Shown piece by piece: positions 35,513 through 47,540 of a stretch of DNA of 64,000 bases. The notes beneath the pieces were generated by a model. The model did not search any database, was not told where the DNA came from, and worked only from the letters and a program-made list of their open reading frames with translations. The translations under genes and the position numbers were made by a program. Every line of letters begins with the position of its first letter. Position 1 is the first letter of the stretch. Source of the stretch: Viscum album (Eukaryota > Streptophyta > Magnoliopsida > Santalales > Viscaceae); contig OY728123.1 in NCBI GenBank assembly GCA_963277665.1, forward strand, positions 627,934,915 to 627,998,914. Reading direction: 5' to 3'.

Positions 35513-38500
35513 TGATTATGTGTGGGGGAATTTTATGTTTCTCTATTTTTAGATCATTTTTCCATATCTTTTATTTAATTTTTTACAAATTTAATTTTTA
35601 AAAAATTAATTAATTATTTTTGAAACTTTTTAATAAATAATGATATTTTTGTATTTTTAACTATTAATATATGAAATAATAATTTTTTTATAATTAAATA
35701 TGTGTTTTTAGTATTATTAATAGTTAATTTAGTCTTTCTAATTTTTCTAATTATATAAATTACCTTTTAGAATAATAATCTTAATCTGATTAACTTTTTA
35801 ATGTTTAATAATTTATTACTTGTTCACTGTTATTTGAATTAATCTAATTTAGTTTCTAATTTAAAACTTTATCCTTTAAATTAGATTTGTTCAAATAAAT
35901 TAACTCTTTAATTATTATCTAATATAAATATTCTTCTTATTAGATAAGTTAACAATTTAAGATAATGTTTAATGAGAAAATGTGATCTTACTTTTATGAT
36001 TTTATTTTTGTCTTTTAATTAATTAAATTAGTTGTTTAAAATCATTTATTTATTTTAATTATTCTTTTTCATGTTTCGGGAAAGTTCATTATAACTTTTT
36101 TTCTTCTATTTGGACATTTATTTAATTAATATTAATATTTATATTCATAGTTAATAATTTAGTAACATTTAATTTTTTAGTCCGTAAAAATATTTTAGAT
36201 AAATTTTAGTTACTGTTAGTTAATTAGTATTTATCAATTTAGTTATTAGGACTTTGGATTTTAATAATAAATAAATAATTTTATTATTTTCTTTAAATAA
36301 ATTTTTATTATTGACGTTTCATTTTGTTATATCGGTGAGTCAACGAACCGATGTTGTGATGCACTGATGCCCTGATGCACTGATGTTGTGTCTCGATGAT
36401 CACAACTCACCGATCCCTTTCCACACAAAAGATTTTTATAACTATCATTGAGTCATTACTCCCCGCTCACTATGCATTGGTTTTGGTCTCTAATTTCATC
36501 GACATATTATTTTATTTTTAACTATTGGTGAGTCGACTCAACGAAACTTTGTTATTTTATAATTATAACTAACGGTGACACTTTTTTATTTTTAACTATT
36601 GGTGTCGTATTTTTATTTAATCATCCAGTTATTCATTTTATTAAAACTATCGGTGACTTATTTCCACATATCTTTTTTATTTATCAGTGCCACATTGTTG
36701 CCTCCTCTTTTACCTCTATTTTATCAGCGAGTCAAGGGATAACATATTATTTTCCTTCATCGGTTTCATGCACTCAATGCTACTTCATCATTTTATATTT
36801 CACTATCAATGCCACCCTCAGCTTCAACTCATTTATGCAGTCACTGATCCATTTTATCAACATTCCATTGGTGTCGGTCTCTTCCACCCTCACACTGATG
36901 ACCTTCCTTATTGGTAACACCCATCCATTTCTTTATCTTGCGTCTCACACCTTCAAATATCGTCTTCACCATCCTATGCAGCATCGCAGCCATGCCTAAT
37001 CCCCTGTTTCACCACCAGGTTTTCCACCTTGATCACGAACCACCAGCCTCGTCTTTCTGTCCATCCAAGATTCGCCTCTCTATCTTATACTTCTTCAAAG
37101 CAACATCATTTTGTCCTAATGATATAATTATACTCTCCATCAACCGTCACAAAAATAGATCATAGAAAAATTAAACCACAACTCATATTAAAAAAACATA
37201 TTTTTTCATGACTAACCAAACCAATCACAATTTGTACATGGATGGAATCTCACTGCCTCTATTGCAGCCGATTTGAGGGAGATATCATCGTGGAGCTGTC
37301 GAACGAAGTCACCACCATGGGATGGAGTCACCAGAAATAGGAATCCGCATCTTGCGTCATGAGTAGTGTAGAAGAACCCTACATGCTTCACATTTGTGTT
37401 GAGAAACTACCGCTATAGTTTGGGACCCCCTCCTCCCAAGGAATCTCCCCTTGCACCTCTGATGTTGATGCTAGATGAGACAACCTAAAGCCGCACCAAG
37501 GGAGTCTGATGCAGCCAAACTGGGGAGGAGCCGTCCACAAGACACTATAGCCAGTAGCAGCGTTGAAGACCACTTCTCCATTACTATGAAGCAGGTTTGG
37601 GGGAGGAAGAAAGAGGTATAAAAAATAGTAAACATAAATTTGAACAAAAAAATAATTAAATCAAATTATTGAAAAATAGTTTTTATAAATAATTTAATAT
37701 TAAATAAATCTAATATTTATAAGGAAGAATATTTAATTTTTTATCTTTAATAAAACATTAATTAAACATAATAATTACAATTCACATTAATAATAACAAT
37801 TAATCTTAAATATCAACTTATCTTTTTGATATAATATCTAGAACAACATTTTTTACAACTTATATATTAAGTAACTTAGATTTGTTCATTAATGAACCAT
37901 TACATATATTTATTCACTACTAGAATTAATTTTAATTAATATATTAAATTGAACAAGTTAATTAATTAATTACTTAATAATAATATGTAATAATTAAATA
38001 AATAAATTTAGATTAAATAAATAAAATTTCTTTCTATTGACAATTAAGTATTTTATCTATTATTATCAATTTTTTTAATTACATGTTTTAAATGTTTTAA
38101 AATTTTAATATTGTTATTTAAATTGTAGGTTCACACCCAAGCTCAAAAAATTTCAAGGTTCTCAAAACTAACTCACCTGGAGTTAGTTACAAGTGTAAAA
38201 CTGGCGATTCTTGTCAGTCACGAAAAAAACTCGTGTGTGGTTAATAGTTAAAGTACCAAAGTATGTCAGTGGAAATGTGTAGTGACATGAAACAGATGAC
38301 AGTGGGGTTTAAAGGCAGTACAATAGAATACACTCAGGAGGATGCGCATTCACTTGTACGAACACACCATTTTTGGGAGCAAAGACCCCCAAGAGATGAT
38401 AGAGCAGACATAGATGCAAAGGGTTCCAAGAGAAGAGCATTATTAAGGGAGATATTTTCACCTCTTGTACATAATTTTAGATTACTCATTAATCGATTAT

Positions 38501-39281
38501 TTTCACTTTTGAATCAATATGTTCATAGGATAATTCATTCTTTTCCCAGGAATTCTATTTCAACTGGTTTTACTCTTATATTTCTCCACGTGCTTTACAT
38601 TTTTGAGAATCATAATCAATTGGTGAGAATGATTTATGATTCTCTTTTTAATTATTTCACTCTTAAATTGTATTCTAAATTCATTTATTCAATATCTACT
38701 AGCGAGGTATATTTTGAAAACATTTTTCATGGCTTTTAATGTCATTATAATTAGAAATTTTATGAAATAATTATTTCCAAATTTTATCTTATTTACATCC
38801 TTCATCGGTTTGATTGATTCGAGAGTGGTAAACTTGAAGAGTAAATCTACTGCTTGTTGAGTCTTTTGGTGAGGGGGATTTTTCATATTTTCTTTGAGGA
38901 GTGATTCAATGTTAATTACCAAAGAAGTTAAACCTTTTAATCCATAGTTCATTATTCTCTAGTGACTACTTAATCTGAACTCCCTTAATTTTACTAATTA
39001 ATATTACTTTACAGTATCTCTCTAGACTATTAGTACATAGTTTGAATTTGAGTTTCATTGTAGAAAAAATATTTTTCATCATCTTGTTTCAACATCATCA
39101 TAAAAAATAAAAAACCATAAAAAGGTGTTCACTACCTCCACTACTGACAACAATGGAGTTTATTTTGTTTAAAATCATAGAGAACTCACATGCCTTCTCT
39201 AGGGATCAACCATGCACTGGTGTTCTAGTATAGGAGTTATAAATATAATAATGAGGGCCATGACGACCTCTGGCCACATCA
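35513..39281 (+). repeat. LTR L2 of composite (central copy)
   Basis: Begins TGATTATGTGTGGGGGAA and ends GGCCACATCA. It serves as 3' LTR of the first unit and 5' LTR of the second. Contains the 16-bp triplicate (36347-36385), the GTCGAC palindrome (36523-36546), the balanced block (about 36700-37590) and the intron-like interval. A frame open at 36687-36914 resembles that of L1: both contain DPFYQH, HPHTD and a terminal W. Confidence 0.88.
37595..38128 (+). other. Intron-like interval in L2
   Basis: GCAG/GTTTGGGGGAGG at the left edge and ATTGTAG/GTTCACACC at the right, AT-rich between. Length 534 bp. Confidence 0.4.
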
Positions 39282-39284
39282 AAA

Positions 39285-39303
39285 TTTGGCACCATTTTAG
39301 GGG
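39285..39303 (+). promoter_or_regulatory. Primer-binding site after L2 (Athila/Tat type)
   Basis: TTTGGCACCATTTTAGGGG, separated from the LTR terminus CA by AAA. It differs from the usual plant Athila/Tat site mainly by CG-to-CA/TG-type changes, as expected from decay of methylated cytosines. Confidence 0.75.
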
Positions 39304-39468
39304 AAGGCTCACATTGTGTGTTATAAGTTTTAAAAGATTCAAAAAATAATAACCATAATATCATATAAAAAATATGCTAAAAAATTTGGGAACATTCGCA
39401 GCTTATGTTGCTTGTATAATTGTTTCTTGACTTCAAGTGAGTTGTTTAATCTGAAAATTTAAAAAATT

Positions 39469-41007
39469 GATGAATTTGGTCAACATTGTGTGTGTTGTGG
39501 CTGTTATGGGCACACTTCCAGTCAAAGTGTCTATTACAAACCAGAACAGATTGATTACATTGAAAAAAATGAACAATATGCATCTTGTCCTGACACCCTA
39601 GCTAAAAATGACCTAATTGATTCTAAATTGGATGCTAGGGTGTAAATATATTACACTAGGTTAACTCAAACCCATGAAATTCAACATAGGGATTCTCAAG
39701 ATCAAGATAAAATAATTCAATGATTAGAAAACATGCTGTTAGAATTATAATATAGGCTTCAAGAACAAGAATAATTTTAAGAAAATTAAAATTGAATTTT
39801 TTATAAAATATTTTAAAATCAAATTGAAGAAGAGGGTGATTGGGAAATTGTGCAACAAAACTATCATTTGGAAAAATATGATTCTTTTTAACTAAATCTA
39901 GAAATAACTTTCTCACAGAATCAAGATAATAACATTGAATATTCCAAAATGAATTTTAATGTTGTTGAGTTGGACAATTTTGAAGATGAATTGTAATTGA
40001 TAGAAAAGCATTGCCCAGTTCTCTTCATAATTCCTACACTTGAGAAAAATAACTATTTAAGGGGTTTTGAAAAGGATGTCACTCAGGTACAAGGGATATT
40101 TGAGAATGAAAATAGGAATGTTAAAAACTCTTCACTCAACAATTCTGAATTTGTAAAAAATGAGTATAAACATGATATTGGGTATAATCTGGATGAGAAC
40201 GTTAAGCTGGATAACATAGAATCTAAAATTTTTAAACCACAATTGAAATGTTCTCTTCTAGGCTTTCAAATAGAAAACCCATCTATTTCTGAAATCATGT
40301 TGGATGATTTGGAGGATGATTGAATGATGTTTGAAGAAGGATTAAATGATGAGATTTCATCTCCCTATACTCAGATTAATATTTTGATGGAAACTGAGTG
40401 TCATGAATTTAAAGACAGTGATGTTATACATGGGGTTAAATGTCTAAATTTGAAAAATCTGGAAATTGAATTTATTGATGCTAAATTAAACATTACTCCC
40501 CCAGATTTGAATTTTTTTGAAGAAACTATAGAACATGTTTTGGTAATTGAGCCCTTTGAATATTAACATGGAAAAGAGTTTGAGCACACACTTTAATTTG
40601 GAATAACTTATTTGATTTAAGAAGTTGGTGTTGACTATTAATTCGTTGATTAGGAAATTTTGAATGATATTTACGACATAGTTAAACCTAAATCTACTGT
40701 TGGTCAGATAAATTCGCTTCCTTGTCTAACACTGCCATCCTCAACTATGAGGGGTGATGATACATATTGTGGTACTGTTAATGGTCCAGAGGGGGAATCA
40801 TACTTGAGTTTCAATTTTCATAAATATATTCATCACTATATTGATTCTCCTTATGATCTTATTAATTATTATTTACCCATTTTCACCCTTGAATGTGAAT
40901 CAATGAGTTTTGAAGTTGATGAAGATAGTTGTGAGGATGTTTTCATACCCTTTAATGAAGGTAATACACTGCTTCCACTTCCTAAAAATTTTGATATCAT
41001 AAAATAA
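39469..41007 (+). pseudogene. Gag-like protein of I2: one 513-codon frame broken only by stops
   Basis: The same reading frame can be followed from DEFGQHCVCCGCYGHTSSQS (39469) to the stop at 41005 without a frameshift; only scattered stop codons interrupt it. The N-terminus carries a zinc knuckle C-x2-C-x4-H-x4-S (Cys 39487, His 39511, last Cys changed to Ser by one base). Then come a Gln/Glu-rich stretch with coiled-coil character (LLEL..RLQEQE, near 39730-39770), acidic segments with NFNVVELDNFEDEL, CPVLFIIPTLEKN, KHDIGYNLDENVKLDN and ISEIMLDDLEDD, and a C-terminal part with MRGDDTYCGTVNGPEGESYL and EDVFIPFNEGNTLLPLP. The open parts are 39997-40320, 40324-40563 and 40660-41004. A zinc knuckle suggests a gag-type RNA-binding role; the rest is unfamiliar to me. 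Confidence 0.75.
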
Positions 41008-43246
41008 GAAACAATTATGGAAGTTGAAGTCACCATGTCCATAACTGCTAATTGGTGTTGTTTGGGGATTTTTTCAGCAAATGAGTAATTGGTTTTAGTA
41101 TGCTTATGTTTTGGTGCCGCCATAATTCAAATTTCTGTTAAAAACTATTGGGATAAACATATGTGGTGTATCCTATTAAGGAAACCACTTCCACCTAGTG
41201 ATTAAATTTAGTTTTAGGTGAGTTCGGCTGGGGAATATAAACCTAGTTCTATATGAGAGGCATCCCATCATCCTTCTGGTATTTGGATTTTTTTCTAACC
41301 TTGAATAAAGTGTTTCTTATGTGCACTTTTTTTTGTGAAATTAATCTTACTATTATTTCTTGGTTTTGTTGTCTATCGTAATGTGTTCATGATGCTGGTG
41401 CTGTGTCAAAATGGAGTGGAATTCCGAAACTGGGGTTTAATGAAAAAAAAATTATTCTGTGAAGTGTCTTAACTCCTCTGTTCATTTTTCTGCTCCTTTT
41501 TCGCATTAATTAAATTCACTTCAATGTCACATTTAATACAATCGTTGAGTCAGTGCTTATTAATTTTTAAACATTTTTTACAGCTAGGGAAATCCTGCTA
41601 CATATGTACATAAAAATCTATTGTGTGTCTTGATATTGAAATATAAAAAATTCTGCATATGTTTAAAATTATGCTCATCTTGGAATGAAATTATGTTCTA
41701 TATCACTCCGTAAAAAAAATTCGGCATGTACTTCACTACTGAAAACTAAATTTCATTATAATTAAAATCTTCTCATTATATAGGACTAAGTGTGGGGGGT
41801 AAATACAGGCTGAGATTATTTCATGAATCTTCTTTAGGATGGGTGTTTTTTATCATTCATTTATCTACTCTATTGAACATATTATTAAACTCAATATTTT
41901 AAAAAATTTACAACCTTTTAACAGTTCACTTCCATGTTTCATTCCATGTTTGAAAATTAATGGAAAATCATTGTCATTGGAGTTAAATATTAATGCATTT
42001 ACTTTCTTGTGAACCTGCTTTAAATTAATCATCAAGGAAATCAATATTATTGAACTCCAAAAAGTCCCATTATACATGTCATAAAAATACATAATTGACA
42101 ATTTGTTTAAAAACATAATTTCTAAATTAATATTCTCCACATTAGAATTCAACTTTAGGCAAAAAGATGGGTTTTATGTGTGGGGGGTGTTAATTCATGA
42201 CTATTCTAAACTATGCTTAATTTAGAGCTCATTAATTCCCACTACTACTTCGAACTTTTGGTAACAAATCGGTTAATGTTATTCAAACTTCTTTCATAAT
42301 TATAGGTTGTTACCTGTTTTTCAAACTAGTCTTGCCTATGGAAAATTTTTCTATATTAGTTAAGTATTACTTTGAGTATGAGATTATTGAAGAAGGATGA
42401 TTTTTTAGTGGTCTTGCTAAGTGGTTTTATATGAATCTGGTTTTGGGACTATTTTTTAGAGTGATATGGGTAACATGTTAATAGAATTATGACCATAGCC
42501 CTTGGAACTATATGTTTGATCTTGATCTTAAGGGATTCATTTTTTCTTTTAATTATTTTATTAATTACCTTAGTGAGATGATATAAATGATTTTTAAATT
42601 AATTCTGTTGAAATTGGAGTAATTTGGGCATCTCGGATCCCATAGTGAATCTCTGAGACCCTAGATGCTGTGTGAGTTTCTGTTTACAATAAGCCCTCTG
42701 TAATCCTTGAATAATTGAATTTCCAAGTGCTTAGAACATGATACATGGATGGGGATAATTAAATAATGTGTTTAGGGTCAAAAATGAGTTCACTAAGGTG
42801 ATGGGAATGATGAACATCAATTGAAGAAGGGAATAATTGGTTTATATGGTAATCGTTTAGGTTGTATCAATAAGGTGAATCAAAATAAAATATTTCTTCT
42901 TAGTACTTAGATGAAAAATCAAAGTACAATGTTCCTTGGATAAGATATTACTTCCATTAACATTCTAACTCTTGTCATTATTGGAATTAGAACCAAATCT
43001 TGGATTGAAAGTATTCATTATGTAGTATCACATATGTGGTAGGAAACCTTCTTTGATGGATGTTCTTAGCTTTCCAGATTACTATTTCAGTATTTGTTCT
43101 AGTCAATGCATCATTTGAATTTTTTTTCAAAAAGGTTGTTTTAATGTTTTTGTCCTCAATTTTTAAAAGTTATGGACATGTTACTTTTTAAGAAAAATAA
43201 TAAAAACTTTACTATTTTTCAAATATGACAAAACATGGGATTTTTT
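41008..43246 (+). other. I2 downstream region, no domain recognised
   Basis: Parallel of 33488-35500 with local insertions (I2 is about 440 bp longer than I1). The plus strand shows no pol motif. The minus-strand frame at 42152-41865 has no parallel in I1 and is not supported. Confidence 0.55.
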
Positions 43247-43258
43247 AAGGATAAACAA
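43247..43258 (+). promoter_or_regulatory. Purine-rich tract before L3
   Basis: AAGGATAAACAA immediately before TGCTTATGTGTGGG. Less pure than a functional tract, but in the same place as the one before L2. Confidence 0.5.
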
Positions 43259-44172
43259 TGCTTATGTGTGGGAAATTATCATTTGGATCTACTTTTAAAT
43301 AGTTTTACGACATATTTTATTTATTTTTTAATAAATTAATTACATATTTTTACACTTTTTAATAAATATTGACACATTTGTATTTTTAACACTTAATCTA
43401 TTAATTCATCATTTTTTTATAATTAAATATGTGTTCTTAGTCTTTTGAATAGTAAATTTAGTCATTCTAATTATTCAAATTATATTAATTTACTTTTTAG
43501 ATTAATAATTTCAATCTGATTAACTTTTTAAAGTTTAATAATTAATTAATTGTTTATTGTTGTTTGCATTAATCTAATTTAGTTTTTAATTTAAAACATT
43601 AACCATAAAATTCTATTTGTTAAAATAAATTAACTCTTTACTTATTATTTAGTATAAATATTCTGCTCGTTAGATAAGTTAACAATTTATGTTAATGATT
43701 AATGAAAAAATGTGTTCTTAATTTTATATTTTCATTTCTATCATTTAATTAATTAAATTACTTATTCAAAATCAATGGTTAATTCTAATTATTTTATTTT
43801 CATGTTTGGGGATAGTTCATTGTAATTTTTTTTATTCTATTTATACATTCATATAATGAATATTAATATTTATATTCTTGGTTAACAATTTAGTCACTTT
43901 TATTTTTTTTAGTTTTTAAAAATAATTTAGTTAGATTTTAGATACAGATAATTAATTAGTCTATGACAATTTAGTTTTTTTACTTTTGTTTTAATTAATT
44001 AGTAATGCATTTTATTATTTTTTAAATCAATTTTTATTATTAAGGTTTCAATTTGTTCTATCGTTTAGTCTATGCGATGATGTTACGACGAACCGATGTC
44101 GAGACGCACAGATGTTGCGTATCACTGTTCGTGACCAACCGATCCCTTGTAACACCAATGTTTTTTATAACT

Positions 44173-44196
44173 ATCGGTGACTCATGACTCACCGAT
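44173..44196. promoter_or_regulatory. Near-palindrome with tandem TGACTCA in L3
   Basis: ATCGGTGACTCATGACTCAC and the following CGAT. Two TGACTCA sites stand head to tail (TGACTCATGACTCA) inside outer arms ATCGGTGA/TCACCGAT. It corresponds to the half-site cluster of L1. Confidence 0.7.
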
Positions 44197-44251
44197 CATT
44201 GTGCATTGGTTTCTGTCTCACATTTAATCGGCGTCTTATTTTATATATATC

Positions 44252-44275
44252 TATCAGTGAGTCGACTCACCAATA
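44252..44275. promoter_or_regulatory. GTCGAC palindrome in L3
   Basis: Arms TATCAGTGAGTC and its complement with two mismatched pairs; same location as 29221-29244 in L1. Confidence 0.75.
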
Positions 44276-45320
44276 CTTTTATATTTTTTAAATTTATAAT
44301 ATGGTGACACTTTTTTATTTTTATCTATCAGTGTCTTATTTTTTTTATCTTTCAGTGATTCATTTTATTAAAACTATCAGTTACTTATTATCACAAATAT
44401 TTTTTATTTATATGTCCCTCGCCATTTCCTCCTCTATTTTCACACTTATATAGATTAGTCAATGAATCCCTGATCCTTTTCCTCCATCGGTTTCACACAC
44501 TCACCATTAGTTCACCATTTTATTTTCCACTATCAGTGTCACCCTCTACGAAAACTCATTCACGTACTCATCGATCCCTTTTATCAACATCCCAATGGTG
44601 TCAGTACCTTCCACCCTCACAATGATGACCTTTCTCAATGGTAACACGGATCCCCTGCTTTAGCTTAAGACCCACACCTTCTTCCATCGTCTTCACCATC
44701 CTATGTAGCACCGCGGCCATGCATGATCCCCTGCTTCACCACCAGGTTTTCCGCCCTGAACAGAAACCTCTAGCCTCGTCTTTCTGTCCGTCTAAGCGTC
44801 TTTGCTCCATCTTCTACTTCGACACACGAACATCACTGTGTCCTAATTAAAACTTTATAATCTCAATCAAACATCACAACAACAGATCACACAAGAATTA
44901 ATCCACAACTAATATTAAAAAAATATATTTGTTCATGAGTAACTGAACCCTTCACCATTTGTACATGTATGGAATTCCACCTCCTCTGTTGAGGATGATT
45001 TAAGGGGGTATCACTGTGGATCCATCGCAGGAAGTCACCACCATGGGATAAAGTCACTGGAAGGAAGAATCCGCACCTTGTTCCATGATTTGAGTGGAGA
45101 AAGCCTGCTCACATCATATTTGAGTCGGGAAAGTTCCACTCCAGTTCGAGACCCCCTCTTCACTATGAAGATCTCTTTGCACCATAGAAATTGATACCAG
45201 ATGAGACCACTCAAAGCTGCACCAAGGGAGTCTGATACAGCCACGCTAGAGAGGAGCCGTCTAGGAGTCGTCGTCGCCAGTTGTAGTGCTAATGAACCCT
45301 TCTCCTTTGTTGTGTGGCGG

Positions 45321-45857
45321 GTTTGGGGGAAGAAGAAAGACTTATAAAAAATAAACTAAAAACTAAACTAAAATAAAAATAATTAAATCAAATTATTAAA
45401 CAATAATTTTTATAAATAAATTAATATTAAAGAAATCTAATATTTATAATGTAGAATATTTAATTTATTTAAATATAATAAAACATTAATTAAACCTAAT
45501 AATTACAATTAACATTAATATGGATAATTAATCATAAATAACAACTTAACATTTTGATATAATATCTAGAACTTATTTTTTATCAACATATAAATTAAGA
45601 AACATAGTTTAATTCATTAATGAACTATTACGTATCTTTATTCTCAACTAGAATAAATTTTAATTGATATATGAAATTTAATAATCTAATTAATTAATAA
45701 CTTAATAATAATATTTAATAAATAACATATTAAATTTTATATTAAACAAATAAAATTTACACCTATTGACTATTAAGTAATTTATCTATTTTTATCAGTT
45801 GTTCTAATTTTGTGTTTTAACAGTTTTAACGTTGTTATGTTTTTCTTAACTTTGCAG
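45321..45857 (+). other. Intron-like interval in L3
   Basis: GGCGG/GTTTGGGGGAAG at the left edge and AACTTTGCAG/GTTCACACC at the right edge, the best acceptor of the three. Length 537 bp. Confidence 0.42.
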
Positions 45858-47010
45858 GTTCACACCCATGATTAAAAGGCATCCATGCTCTCAAAAATAA
45901 CTCACCCGGAGTTAGTTACAAGGGTAAAACTATAAAGACGTGTCAGTCGAGAAAAAACAGACCAGCACTGTCAAAGTTTAAAGTACCAAAGAATGTCGGT
46001 GGAAATGTGTAGTGATGTGAAATATATGACAGTGTGGATTAAAGGATTCCCAGTAGTAAGCACTAAGGATGATGCTCATTCACTTGAACAAGCACTCTAT
46101 TTCTGAGACCGAAGACTCCCGAGAGTTGATAGAGTAGACATAGATGCCAAGGGGGATGACAACAGAGAATTATTGAGGGAATTTTTCCCCCTCTTGTACT
46201 TAATTTCATTGTACTCTTTAATCGATTTTTTTCAATATTTCTATGAATATGTTCATAGGATAATTCTTTCTTATCTTAGGAATTCTAATTCAATGGGTTT
46301 TACTCTTAGATTTCTTCACATGATATACATTTTTGAGAATCATAATCAATCAACGAGATTGATTTATGATTCTCTATGTAGTTGATTCACTCTTTAATTG
46401 ATTACAAAATTCATTAATTTAGTATCTACTGGAATGGTAGATTTTGAAATCATTTATCCGGGATTTTAATCTCATTAATATTTGAAATTTTACAGCATAT
46501 TTATTTCCAAACGATAACATATTTACATCCTTCAGCAGTTTGATTGATTTGACGGTGGTGAACTCGAAGAGTCAATATATTTATTGTTGAGCCTCAAAGC
46601 AAGGGGGATTTTTCATCATGCCTTTGAGGTGTGATTCAATATGAAGTATCGAATAAGTCAATCCTTTTAAATAGTAGTTAAGAATTATCAATTGACTACT
46701 TAATATACACTCCCTTTCTCTTACTGCTTAATATTACATTACTATTTTTCACTATATTGTGAGTACATAGTGTGAATTATAGATTCTTTGTAAAAAATCA
46801 TGTTTCATCATTCTATTTCCACTTCATCATAAAAATTAAAAAAAATTAAAACGATCTTCACTCTAACCACTGCTGACAACCATGGAGTTTATCTTGTTTA
46901 AAACCTTAGAAAACTCACCCGCCTTCTCTATGGATCGACCCTACACCACTGTGATATTGTAGGAGTTATAAATATAATTTTAAGGTCCATTAAAATCTCT
47001 GACCACATCA

Positions 47011-47110
47011 CCTTTCTAGAGACAACTAGCTGAACGTTCATGAATTAGTGAAGTTTTATCATCATGAGGTAGTTTCTGGGTCGAGTCAGATCCTGTATAT
47101 TATTTTGTTT
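47011..47110. other. Right flank of composite, probable continuation of 26614-28253
   Basis: After the duplicated CCTTT the sequence is again less AT-rich and does not align with LTR C. It most simply continues the block interrupted at 28253. Confidence 0.4.
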
Positions 47111-47497
47111 TTTTATTTAGTTGTAAGGTGGAACTTTATAGTTTCTTATATTCACCTTAAAATTGTTCTGATAATAAAAACTTAATTTTAAGTTAGTATA
47201 AATTCCACAATTAATACGTTTAATTTATATGAAAACCTTATAAATCATATATAAATGGTATTTATTACTATTCTCTTTAATAATTTGAATGGATATGTAA
47301 TAAAACTCTCATTTAAAAAAATTGATTCATAGAAACATAGTGTTTCATGAAACCCAAGCTTAGATGATGTTGCGTATAGCACAAGATTATCTTTATATAA
47401 GATATAATGAAATCATAACTTCATCTAGTGTAAAATTATTTACTAAAATGTAATTTCATTTATTAATAAAGGGATAATAAAAAATAATGATGTTACA
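47111..47497 (-). repeat. Truncated 3' LTR of the minus-strand element
   Basis: Minus strand starts TGTAACATCATTATT at 47497. The block CATAGAAACATAGTGTTTCATG near 47330 is almost identical to 56428-56455 in LTR C, as is AAGCTTAGATGATGTTGCGTAT. Similarity fades left of about 47200. Confidence 0.75.
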
Positions 47498-47508
47498 TTT
47501 TTCCACCC
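47498..47508 (-). promoter_or_regulatory. Polypurine tract (minus strand), decayed
   Basis: GGGTGGAAAAA directly before the LTR start TGTAACATC; the E/F tract AAGGGGGGGAGAA is its better preserved relative. Confidence 0.65.
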
Positions 47509-47540
47509 ATAAAAATAATTTTCCCCTTGAAATTATTCAT

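Larger units (their letters stand above)
28254..47010 (+). mobile_element. Composite element L1-I1-L2-I2-L3, Athila/Tat-type primer site, no pol
   Basis: Three direct LTR copies of 3.72, 3.77 and 3.75 kb alternate with two internal regions of 3.54 and 3.98 kb. The outer ends carry near-identical 5-bp duplications. The primer site after L1 and L2 (TTTGGCACC...) is that of the Athila/Tat branch, not the Met type of family T. The internals encode a zinc-knuckle protein and nothing recognisable as protease, polymerase or integrase, so the element was probably non-autonomous. The outer duplications argue for one insertion, later duplicated by unequal recombination between LTRs, or for insertion of an already tandem form. 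I have not compared LTR divergences numerically. Confidence 0.85.
43259..47010 (+). repeat. LTR L3 of composite
   Basis: Begins TGCTTATGTGTGGG and ends GACCACATCA, followed by the target duplication CCTTT. Has all landmarks of L1 and L2: CACCGATG-type sites (44090-44200), the GTCGAC palindrome (44252-44275), the balanced block (about 44480-45320) and the intron-like interval. The frame 44638-44847 is open and resembles 36911-37162 of L2 (shared HHQVF, SSFCPSK). Confidence 0.87.

Noticed and set aside
41865..42152. 95-codon minus-strand frame in I2
   Set aside because: The equivalent place in I1 is not open and no motif is present.
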